Below, piece after piece: positions 25,502 through 33,912 of a stretch of DNA of 64,000 nt (position 1 is its first letter; each line of letters begins with the position of its first letter). Under the pieces are notes generated by a model. That model was not told where the DNA came from. It ran no database searches and saw only the letters and a list, made by a program, of their open reading frames with translations. The stretch covers positions 1-64,000 of the forward strand of contig CABYOT010000004.1 in NCBI GenBank assembly GCA_902520695.1, written 5' to 3'. This DNA comes from an uncultured Pelagibacteraceae bacterium (GTDB taxonomy: Bacteria; Pseudomonadota; Alphaproteobacteria; Pelagibacterales; Pelagibacteraceae). A program made the position numbers and the translations under genes.

Positions 25502-27984
25502 TATTTTAAGTTCAATTGAGAAAGAATTTTGAATGGATTATCATTCATATTCTTATTAGTATCTTTCTTTATTATTTTTCTAAATGGAACATATTTAAAG
25601 TGAAGATTATTATTTTTTTCATAAGTTTTGTAATTCATTCTATTTATTAATTTCACAAAATTTTCCTTATTACAACCTAATAAATTCAACATCTCAGGAA
25701 TTAATTTGATCTCTTTAATTTTATCTTCTGATTTAATATTAAAAATCATTAAAAATAATCTCTCCAAAATATCTATTCTAACATATAAATTTTCAAATTT
25801 TTCAAAACCACACAATAGCATTAAATTCTTATTTAATATTTTCTTTTCCTCTAAAAAGTTTAATCCAAAGGTTGGAGGTGAGAAATCAAAATTTTTCTCA
25901 TTAAAGTTTTTCCATAAAAGAATTCGCAATGACACAGAACTTGGTTTAAATAATTTAAATAAAAAAACATGATATCTGCCAAACTTTACACCAAGGTTTC
26001 TCAATTTTTTTCTTTCATCTTGATTAAGTTTTTTTAAATAATTTGAAACCTCATCACGTTTAACAACACCATTATTTTCATAAAGATGATAAGCTAAAGC
26101 TCTCAATTCTGAATTATTATCTTTAACATTTTTTAAATCTATTAGACTTTTTAACTCTGTTTCAATTTTAGCATTTATCCAGTTCTGTAAATAATTATTT
26201 AGTCTTGATTTTTCATTATTCTCAATCATTTCGTCAATAATTAATTGAATTTGTGGATTTAAATAGTCTGAACCTGGAATTAATTTTGCTATTTGTTTGC
26301 TGTTCCAATAAATTTTAAAATCATCTTTAAGTTCAATTAGGCCCGTATCAATAATTTGTGTTATTCTTTTTATTATTTCTGGAACAACGTTTTGTCTTGC
26401 TGCTTTTTTTAAAGATTTTACGTCAGCATCTAATGTATCAACCTTTAAATCTAATTCTAACCTAAGACCTTTTAAACGACCAATATATTGTTCATTAATC
26501 ATTACTTCTTCATCATTTAAAATCTTAGTATCAAACATAATATCTTGTTTTAAACCTCTAGCTAATACACTTGCTCTTTTATCAATAAAAGTTTTTGTTA
26601 ATTCTTCATGAAGTCTGTCTGATAGTTTATCCTCAAGGTGTTTAGTTCTTTCAATCCAATAGTCCTGATTTTCCACCCAATTAGATTTATTTGATACATA
26701 AGCCCATGTCCTAACGTTAGCAATCCTGTTTGATAAAGAGTCGACATTTCCATCTAATTTATCAAGTAAGGATAGCTGTTCCTTCATATAGTGGTTAGAA
26801 ACTTTTTTATTTCCATTTGTTAAAAAATTGAAAATTTTACTCACAACATCAAAATGATGACCGTAAGTTTTCTTCACAAAATCAGGTATTTGACAACATT
26901 CCCAAAGTATTTTTAAAATTTCATTATTATCTTCTATTTTTATATTTGGTGCTTCTTTCAGAAAATATTTTAATACTTTTTCATCTTGGCATTCATTTAT
27001 TCTTCTTAGCCAGTCTTTCTGAGGTTTCTCTTCTAAAGATTTTAACAAAGAAACTTTATTAGAAAAATTTAATTTTGAGTTTCTCCAAAAGATAGTTTGT
27101 ATATCTGGAAAACTGTGCGTTTCTAATGCTTCAATTTCTTCGGGGCCTATTTCTTTACATTCACCTGTTGTACCAAATATACCGTCATTTAAATATCTTC
27201 CTGCTCTACCAGCAATTTGTCCAATTTCAGAAATATTTAAATTTCTTAACTTTTTACCATCGAATTTTTTCAAATTTGAAAAATAAACATTATCTAGATC
27301 CATATTTATTCCCATTCCGATTGCATCAGTTGCAACTAGATAATCAACATCACCAGATTGATATAAACTTACCTGTGAGTTTCTTGTTTTGGGGCTAAGT
27401 GAGCCCATAACGATAGCAGCTCCACCTTTTTGACGTCTTATCAATTCTGCAATCGCATATACTTCTTCAGTAGAAAAAGCAATTACAGCACTTTTTCTCT
27501 CTATTCTTGAAATTTTTTTGTGACCACCAAAAGATAATTTAGAGAGCCTTTCTCGGTTTTTAAATTCAATATCTTCATCAAGAGTTTGGATAATTTTTTT
27601 AATAGAGTTTGAACCCATAAGCATGGTAAGCTTTTCTCCTCTCATATGTAACAATCTATCTGTAAAAATATGACCTCTCTCGTGGTCATTACACATTTGT
27701 ATCTCGTCTATTCCAACAAACTCTAAACTTTTATCCAATGGCATTGACTCAACAGTGCAAAGAAAATATTTTGCATTTATTGGTATAATTTTTTCTTCAC
27801 CTGTAATCAAAGCAACTTTTGATGGATCTACTTTTTTTATAATTTTGTCATAAACTTCTCTTGCCAAAAGTCGTAAAGGAAAACCAATCATTCCCGAGTC
27901 AAATGACAGCATAGTCTCTATTGCCAAGAAGGTTTTTCCTGTATTTGTTGGTCCAAGAACTGCAGTGATTTTATTTTTTATCAT
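25501..27984 (-). CDS. Suv3-like DExH RNA helicase
   Basis: A large (827-residue) helicase related to mitochondrial SUPV3L1/Suv3, which unwinds RNA for degradation. Walker A is GPTNTGKT, Walker B DEIQM, and later motifs are ATDAIGMGIN and QIAGRAGRY. The C-terminal ~450 residues are helical and Lys/Asn-rich, without an identified domain. ATG 27984 (MIKNKITAVLGPTNTGKT) is preferred; a TTG at 28014 would add 10 residues. First gene of the leftward helicase-terB-fdxA-carD operon. Confidence 0.88.
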   Translation of the reverse strand: MIKNKITAVLGPTNTGKTFLAIETMLSFDSGMIGFPLRLLAREVYDKIIKKVDPSKVALITGEEKIIPINAKYFLCTVESMPLDKSLEFVGIDEIQMCNDHERGHIFTDRLLHMRGEKLTMLMGSNSIKKIIQTLDEDIEFKNRERLSKLSFGGHKKISRIERKSAVIAFSTEEVYAIAELIRRQKGGAAIVMGSLSPKTRNSQVSLYQSGDVDYLVATDAIGMGINMDLDNVYFSNLKKFDGKKLRNLNISEIGQIAGRAGRYLNDGIFGTTGECKEIGPEEIEALETHSFPDIQTIFWRNSKLNFSNKVSLLKSLEEKPQKDWLRRINECQDEKVLKYFLKEAPNIKIEDNNEILKILWECCQIPDFVKKTYGHHFDVVSKIFNFLTNGNKKVSNHYMKEQLSLLDKLDGNVDSLSNRIANVRTWAYVSNKSNWVENQDYWIERTKHLEDKLSDRLHEELTKTFIDKRASVLARGLKQDIMFDTKILNDEEVMINEQYIGRLKGLRLELDLKVDTLDADVKSLKKAARQNVVPEIIKRITQIIDTGLIELKDDFKIYWNSKQIAKLIPGSDYLNPQIQLIIDEMIENNEKSRLNNYLQNWINAKIETELKSLIDLKNVKDNNSELRALAYHLYENNGVVKRDEVSNYLKKLNQDERKKLRNLGVKFGRYHVFLFKLFKPSSVSLRILLWKNFNEKNFDFSPPTFGLNFLEEKKILNKNLMLLCGFEKFENLYVRIDILERLFLMIFNIKSEDKIKEIKLIPEMLNLLGCNKENFVKLINRMNYKTYEKNNNLHFKYVPFRKIIKKDTNKNMNDNPFKILSQLNLK

Positions 27985-28146
27985 TTCTAGCTTTGGTGTG
28001 TATTTTTTTACCAATACTATATATTGTTACCTCTAAAGAACAAAAATAGGCTAAAACCAGTCCGAATCGTTGAGGAAAAAGTTCTCATTTTTATTATTTA
28101 ATGTTTTAAGGTTATCATAATTTCAAAAAATTAAATATATTTTTTT

Positions 28147-30105
28147 ATGTCTCAGAAATTGTGGGAAGCTAATTATCAAACAAAATTAAAATCAAATTTA
28201 TTTGAATTTGAAAATTTTTTAGCAAAAAAATTTAATTATACACCTAAGAGAAATTATAAAAAATTGTATAATTGGACAATTGAAAATCCAAAGCTTTTTT
28301 GGACATCAGTTTGGGAATTTTCAAATATAAAAGGTATCAAAAATGATAAATTTCATTTTCCAAAAGAAATTTTTAAAAGTAAATTTTTAATAAAATCTAA
28401 ATTAAATTATGCAGAAAACTTGTTTTCTAAATACGATAATTCAAAGGCTGTTACATTTATTAGCGAAAACGGATACCGAGAAGAAAAATCTTGGAATAAA
28501 TTAAATAACAACACTCAAAAATTAATTAATTTTTTTAAAAAAAATAAAATCAAAGAAAAAGACAGAATTGCAGCGTATACAGCAAATCAAATTGAGACAG
28601 TTGAGAGTTTTTTAGCAACTAGTGCTATTGGAGCTATTTGGTCATCATGTTCACCAGACTTTGGTATACAAGGTGTCATAGAAAGATTTTCTCAAATTAA
28701 ACCAAAAGTATTAATAATTACAGATAGGTATTACTACAATGGTAAAGAGATAAATGTACTTGAAAGATTGCCAGCTATTTTAAAAAAAATAAAATCTATT
28801 AAATTTGTTCTAATTACTAATTATCCAGGTAAAAAAAGTTTAAAACAAAATAATATTAAAGGAATTAAAATTTTTTATTATGATAAAATTAAATTTAAAA
28901 AAGATAGAGAATTTAAATTCAAAAAATTTGATTTTGATAAAGAGCTAACAATTTTATATTCAAGTGGAACAACAGGTAAACCAAAATGCATATGTCATAG
29001 AGCTGGTGGGGTTCTGTTACAGCATCTTAAAGAACATAAACTTCATTGTGATGTTAAGGAAGGAGATAATGTATTTTATTTTACTACTTGTGGGTGGATG
29101 ATGTGGAATTGGTTAATAACTTTCTTGGCATCAAAAGCTTCTATTGTTCTATTTGATGGCTTTCCAATGCATAAAAGAAGTGATTTACTATTTAAAATAG
29201 CTGAGAAAGAAAAAATCTCATTGTTTGGTATAAGCGCGAAGTATATTGACCAATTAAAGAAGCTTAACGTAAATATCAAAAAAAAATTTAAACTAAAGTC
29301 TCTAAAAACTATTTGTTCTACTGGATCACCTTTATCCTCTGAGGGTTTTGATTATGTTTATAAAAATGTGAAAAAAAATGTTCATTTAGCATCTATTGCT
29401 GGTGGAACAGACTTAGTATCGTGCTTTGTATTAGGTAATATATATTCTCCAGTTTACAGGGGACAGATTCAAAATAATGGATTAGGAATGAATACAGATG
29501 TTTTTTCTGAAAGAGGAAAGTCTTTAATAAACCAAAAAGGGGAATTAGTTTGTAAATCAGCATTCCCTTCTATGCCAAAATTATTTTGGAATGATAAGAA
29601 TAATAAAAAATATAAGAGTGCATATTTCAAAAAATTTAAAAATGTTTGGCATCACGGAGATTTTGCTGAAAGAAAATCTAACGGAGGTTATATAATTTAT
29701 GGAAGATCAGATGCTACACTAAATCCCGGTGGAGCAAGGTTAGGTACTGCTGAGATATATTCTGTAGTCGATAAATTTAAAGAAGTTAAAGAATCAATAG
29801 TTATAGGTCAAAAATGGGATAATGATGTAAGAATTATATTATTTGTTGTTTTAAAGAAACCCAAGTCGTTAAATGAAGAATTATCTTTTAATTTAAAGCA
29901 GGCTATACGTAAAGATGCATCCCCACGGCATGTACCTAAAAAAATAATTGAGGTCTCAGATATACCAAGAACAAAAAATGGAAAGATAGTTGAGATTGCT
30001 GTTAGAGATACTATTGAGGGAAATAAAATAAAAAATATTCAGGCTCTTATGAATCCAAATATTTTAAATGAATTTAAAAATTTGGATGAACTTAAGAGAC
30101 CATAA
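28147..30105 (+). CDS. Acetoacetyl-CoA synthetase
   Basis: Activates acetoacetate with ATP and CoA. The 652-residue ANL enzyme matches the acetoacetate-CoA ligase pattern: N-terminal LYNWTIENPKLFWTSVWEFS, P-loop YSSGTTGKPKCICHRAGG, AGGTDLVSCFV, GDFAERKSNGGYIIYGRSD and the C-terminal catalytic Lys in PRTKNGKIVEIA. It reads in the same direction as the TAXI-TRAP genes 76 bp downstream, so the transporter may bring in a related keto acid (inference). Confidence 0.9.
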   Translation: MSQKLWEANYQTKLKSNLFEFENFLAKKFNYTPKRNYKKLYNWTIENPKLFWTSVWEFSNIKGIKNDKFHFPKEIFKSKFLIKSKLNYAENLFSKYDNSKAVTFISENGYREEKSWNKLNNNTQKLINFFKKNKIKEKDRIAAYTANQIETVESFLATSAIGAIWSSCSPDFGIQGVIERFSQIKPKVLIITDRYYYNGKEINVLERLPAILKKIKSIKFVLITNYPGKKSLKQNNIKGIKIFYYDKIKFKKDREFKFKKFDFDKELTILYSSGTTGKPKCICHRAGGVLLQHLKEHKLHCDVKEGDNVFYFTTCGWMMWNWLITFLASKASIVLFDGFPMHKRSDLLFKIAEKEKISLFGISAKYIDQLKKLNVNIKKKFKLKSLKTICSTGSPLSSEGFDYVYKNVKKNVHLASIAGGTDLVSCFVLGNIYSPVYRGQIQNNGLGMNTDVFSERGKSLINQKGELVCKSAFPSMPKLFWNDKNNKKYKSAYFKKFKNVWHHGDFAERKSNGGYIIYGRSDATLNPGGARLGTAEIYSVVDKFKEVKESIVIGQKWDNDVRIILFVVLKKPKSLNEELSFNLKQAIRKDASPRHVPKKIIEVSDIPRTKNGKIVEIAVRDTIEGNKIKNIQALMNPNILNEFKNLDELKRP

Positions 30106-30181
30106 ATACTACTAAATTTATATAGACAATAATAATTGATTAATATTAAATAGTAAAAATAATTAATAAATTGGAGAGAAA

Positions 30182-31189
30182 ATGATCAAAAACTTATTTA
30201 AAAGTTCTCTAATGATATTACTTCTGACACTTGGTGTGTCAGGTAAATCATTTGCTCAAGAACTAAAATTTTTTACAATTGGTACAGGAGGAACAGCTTA
30301 TACTTATTATCCAGTTGGTGGAATGATTGCTAACGCAATTTCTAAGCCGCCAGGATCAAGAGAATGTGGCAAAGGTGGAAGTTGTGGAGTTCCTAACTTA
30401 ATTGCATCTGCTGTTTCATCAAGAGGATCAGTAGATAATGTAAATGCTATTATTTCAGGTTTAAGAAACTCAGGATTTGCACAGTCTGATGTTGCTTATT
30501 GGGCTTACACTGGAACTGGAACTATGGAAGGCAAAGAACCAGCAAAAGATCTAAGAACTATCGCAGCACTTTTCCAAGAACATATTCATTTAGTTGCGCT
30601 TAAAAAAAGCAATATTAATTCTGTTAAAGACCTAAAAGGCAAAAGAGTTTCACTCGATGAACCTGGATCTGGAACGTATGTTGACGCTAAATTAATTTTA
30701 GAATCAAATGGTTTAAGTACTAGTGATGTAAAAGCTGAAGCTTTAAAAGGTAAAGCAGCCACAGATGCATTAAGAAATGGTAAAGTTGATGCAATTTTTG
30801 TTGTAGCAGGTTTTCCAACAGGAGCTATTGTTGAATTAGCATCTGCAGTTGATGTAAAATTAGTTCCTATAGATGGTGCAGGAGCTAAAGCATTGACTTC
30901 AAAATATGGATTTTTCTCACAAAGCCCAATTCCTTCAGGAACTTATGAAGGAGTTGATGAAGTAAATACTGTAGCAGTAGGTGCTCAATGGTTTACGTCT
31001 GCAAAAGAAGATAATGAGCTAATCTATCAAATCACTAAAGCTTTATGGAATAAAGAGTCTAGAAAGCTAATGGATGTTGGTCATGCTAAAGGTAAAACAA
31101 TAACGCCTGATACAGCTCTTTCTGGAGTAGGAGTACCATTACATCCTGGTGCAGAAAAGTTCTACAAAGAAGCAGGACTTATAAATTAA
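30182..31189 (+). CDS. TRAP transporter solute-binding protein, TAXI family
   Basis: A 335-residue periplasmic binding protein with a Sec signal peptide cut after KSFA. The TAXI hallmark FFTIGTGGTAYTYYPVGG follows directly, then a Cys-containing PPGSRECGKGGSCGVPNL segment, and SDVAYWAYTGTG. It captures an organic acid for the permease encoded next. GGAGAG 5 nt upstream is a strong ribosome-binding site. It is separated from the permease by a hairpin, fitting its higher expected copy number. Ligand unknown. Confidence 0.92.
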   Translation: MIKNLFKSSLMILLLTLGVSGKSFAQELKFFTIGTGGTAYTYYPVGGMIANAISKPPGSRECGKGGSCGVPNLIASAVSSRGSVDNVNAIISGLRNSGFAQSDVAYWAYTGTGTMEGKEPAKDLRTIAALFQEHIHLVALKKSNINSVKDLKGKRVSLDEPGSGTYVDAKLILESNGLSTSDVKAEALKGKAATDALRNGKVDAIFVVAGFPTGAIVELASAVDVKLVPIDGAGAKALTSKYGFFSQSPIPSGTYEGVDEVNTVAVGAQWFTSAKEDNELIYQITKALWNKESRKLMDVGHAKGKTITPDTALSGVGVPLHPGAEKFYKEAGLIN

Positions 31190-31215
31190 ATTTATAAGTA
31201 TTCTAAAATAAATTG

Positions 31216-31241
31216 TGCCCTAGGTCATTAGACCTAGGGCA
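31216..31241 (+). promoter_or_regulatory. Intercistronic hairpin between TRAP binding protein and permease genes
   Basis: TGCCCTAGGTC (31216-31226) and GACCTAGGGCA (31231-31241) make a perfect 11-bp, GC-rich stem with loop ATTA. Only 5 nt (TTATT) separate it from the permease ATG, so it would also hinder ribosome loading. No long T run follows. It probably stabilises the upstream mRNA and lowers permease expression. Confidence 0.75.
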
Positions 31242-31246
31242 TTATT

Positions 31247-33232
31247 ATGTCTCAATTTAATATTTCTCCTGAGGAAGTTTCAAAACTTGAAGAAAAGTTT
31301 GAAATAAAAAGTAACGAAAGAAAATTAAAAAATTTTTTAAAATTATTAACGTTTATTGCATTAGTTACAATGTCAATTTACCATTTTTATGCTTCAGGAT
31401 TTGGAACAATTAGAGATATACTTCATAGAGGTATACACATCTCTTATGTAGTTGGCCTAGTGTTTCTATTTTATAATTGGAAAAGTTTTCCTGATGACAA
31501 ATCAAAAAGCAAAGTTCCTATAATAGATATTATTTTTTCAATTCTTGTTGTAATAACTGCGCTTTATCTACCTTTATTACCTCCTGAAATATTAGCTAGC
31601 AGAGTAGGAAATCCATCAAGTACTGAAGTTACAATGGGATCAATACTTATCATTCTGACCCTTGAAGCTGCAAGAAGATCTATTGGATACACACTGCCAT
31701 TAATATGCATAATATTTATGATTTTTGCACTCTATGGCCCTATTTTTCCTGGAGCTTTAAAACATGGAGGTAGTAGTTGGGCTGGTTTTGTAAATCATAT
31801 TTATATAACCAACCAAGGAATTTATGGAATCGCTGTTGGTGTTATGGCTCAATATGTATTTTTATTTATTTTATTTGGTGTACTTGCAACACGAATAGGA
31901 CTAGGACAATTATTTATTGATTTGGCAATGGTGATAGCTGGAAGATATTCAGGAGGTCCAGCAAAAGTAGCAATTTTTTCTTCAGCATTTCTTGGGACTA
32001 TATCTGGATCTTCAATTGCAAATACAGTAACAACTGGATCTTTAACAATACCTGCAATGAAAAAAGTTGGATATCCTCCACATTTTTCTGGTGCTGTGGA
32101 AGCCACAGCATCAACTGGCGGACAAATAACTCCACCTATTTTAGGGGCTGCTGCCTTTATTATGGTCGAATATTTAGAATTGCCTCTAAGGGATATTTTA
32201 GCAGCTGCATTAATTCCAGCACTGCTTCATTATTTTGGAATTTTTGTAATGGTTCATTTAGAGGCAAAAAAATTAGGACTTAGAGGTTTAAACGAAAGTG
32301 AGGTTCCTAAATTTATAAAAATTATACAAGACAATTGGCTTGCAATAGTTCCATTGTTTATCTTGGTATATTTAATTTTAGTTGGTAGGACTCCAGATTA
32401 TGCTGCAGTTAATGGAATAATTGCATGTGTCGTTATTGGATTTATTAGAAAAAAAAATAGACTTACTTTTAACGACTTATTTGAATGTCTTGCAAGAGGT
32501 GCAAAGAATACTTTAGCAGTTGGAGCTGCTGCAACATCAATAGGGATTATAGTTGGTGTGGTTACACTAACAGGTGTTGGTTTTAGATTAGGTTATGTAG
32601 TAATCCAAACGGCTGGTGATATTGGGGGTTTCTTCTTAAACTTTTTACCTTTTAATTATTTTTCTTTAGCCGATCTAACATTATTTTTCTCACTAATATT
32701 AATTGCAATATCATGCATATTTATGGGTACAGGAGTACCAACTACTGCAACCTACATAATACTAGTTGCTGTTGCTGCGCCTGCTCTCACTCAATTACAA
32801 ATTGAGCCCATTGTTTCCCACTTTTTTGTGTTTTATTATGGTGTCTTAGCTGACATAACACCCCCTGTTGCTCTTGCGGCATATGCTGCAGCTGGAATTG
32901 CAGGATCAAATCCATTTACCACAGGTAATACGGCATTTAGATTAGGAATTGCAAAAGCTCTTGTACCTTTTGTATTTGTCTATTCACCATCCCTATTATT
33001 AGTTGCTCAAGGATTTAATTTTTATGATTTTTTTGTAACTTTAATATCTGCAATGATTGGAATTGGTTTGATTGGAATAGGATTTACAGGCTATCTATTT
33101 AAAAGAGTTTCTACGTTTCAAAGATGGTATTTAGGAATTATTTCACTATTATTTATTGCACCTGGTTTAAGTTCATCAATTATTGGTTTAGTTTTAGTGT
33201 TGCCAATATTTATTCTTCAATTAAGAAAATAA
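31247..33232 (+). CDS. TRAP transporter permease, fused 4TM-12TM (TAXI type)
   Basis: A 661-residue polytopic inner-membrane protein in which the small DctQ-like part (about 40-160) is fused to the DctM-like channel (about 170-660), the standard TAXI architecture. Visible DctM features are GSSIANTVTTGSLTIPAMKK, TASTGGQITPPILGAAAFIM and GTGVPTTATYIILVAVAAPA. It uses an ion gradient and receives solute from the upstream binding protein. The 3' end is 3 bp from a convergent thioesterase gene. Confidence 0.92.
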   Translation: MSQFNISPEEVSKLEEKFEIKSNERKLKNFLKLLTFIALVTMSIYHFYASGFGTIRDILHRGIHISYVVGLVFLFYNWKSFPDDKSKSKVPIIDIIFSILVVITALYLPLLPPEILASRVGNPSSTEVTMGSILIILTLEAARRSIGYTLPLICIIFMIFALYGPIFPGALKHGGSSWAGFVNHIYITNQGIYGIAVGVMAQYVFLFILFGVLATRIGLGQLFIDLAMVIAGRYSGGPAKVAIFSSAFLGTISGSSIANTVTTGSLTIPAMKKVGYPPHFSGAVEATASTGGQITPPILGAAAFIMVEYLELPLRDILAAALIPALLHYFGIFVMVHLEAKKLGLRGLNESEVPKFIKIIQDNWLAIVPLFILVYLILVGRTPDYAAVNGIIACVVIGFIRKKNRLTFNDLFECLARGAKNTLAVGAAATSIGIIVGVVTLTGVGFRLGYVVIQTAGDIGGFFLNFLPFNYFSLADLTLFFSLILIAISCIFMGTGVPTTATYIILVAVAAPALTQLQIEPIVSHFFVFYYGVLADITPPVALAAYAAAGIAGSNPFTTGNTAFRLGIAKALVPFVFVYSPSLLLVAQGFNFYDFFVTLISAMIGIGLIGIGFTGYLFKRVSTFQRWYLGIISLLFIAPGLSSSIIGLVLVLPIFILQLRK

Positions 33233-33235
33233 AAT

Positions 33236-33661
33236 TTATCCACCTAGTCCAGCATTTGGAAGAGGTCTTCTTAAAATTTTCCAAATCCCAACCGCACTTG
33301 CAATTAATTTATTTTTACACTCGAGTTTGCAATTTATAAATACCATTGACTTTGTAACTTTTTGAATTTTTACTGTTCCCAATAATTCGTCTCCAGTGTT
33401 CGAGGGAGCTATAAATTTTATATCCAATGAAATAGTTACACACGGTTTATTTCCACTTGCTCTATGACAAGCAGTGCCTGCACCAGCATCAATGATTGTA
33501 CATATATAACCACCATGGGTTATCCCAGCTTTATTTAAATGTGTTTTTTTAATCTTAGTTTTAAACTCAAATTTTTTCTTATTAATAGATCTAAATAATA
33601 AACCACCATTATGTTTCATGTAGCTTGGTTTATTGCTTAATTGTTCAAATTTTTTTTTCAT
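33236..33661 (-). CDS. PaaI-like hot-dog thioesterase
   Basis: The 141-residue protein has a single hot-dog domain with the thioesterase motif THGGYICTIIDAGAG and a following strand CVTISLDIKFIAPSNTGD typical of PaaI/YbgC-like acyl-CoA thioesterases. ATG 33661 (MKKKFEQL) is preferred over a TTG 45 nt upstream. It stands alone between the TRAP permease and tRNA-Arg. Substrate unknown. Confidence 0.82.
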   Translation of the reverse strand: MKKKFEQLSNKPSYMKHNGGLLFRSINKKKFEFKTKIKKTHLNKAGITHGGYICTIIDAGAGTACHRASGNKPCVTISLDIKFIAPSNTGDELLGTVKIQKVTKSMVFINCKLECKNKLIASAVGIWKILRRPLPNAGLGG

Positions 33662-33758
33662 TAAAGGATTATTGTCATAATTAGTATAAATAATAAAACT
33701 AAACAAAAGAAATAAATTACAGATTTTTCAAGTGATATTTTCATTTATCCTTTCATTT

Positions 33759-33835
33759 TGGTGCGCCTGCTAGGAGTTGAACCCAGAACCTCCTGGTCCG
33801 TAGCCAAGCGCTCTATCCAATTGAGCTACAGGCGC
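33759..33835 (-). tRNA. tRNA-Arg (anticodon ACG)
   Basis: On the minus strand, acceptor GCGCCTG pairs with CAGGCGC; D arm GCTC/GAGC; anticodon stem CTTGG/CCAGG with loop CTACGGA gives ACG (wobble inosine expected); T loop GGTTCAACTCC; discriminator A and CCA encoded. 77 nt in all. Confidence 0.95.
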
Positions 33836-33912
33836 AATTTGTACAGTTTTTATACATAATTAATAATGTAAATTATTTTTTTAGCAAATATTGATATATA
33901 TATATTACAAAA

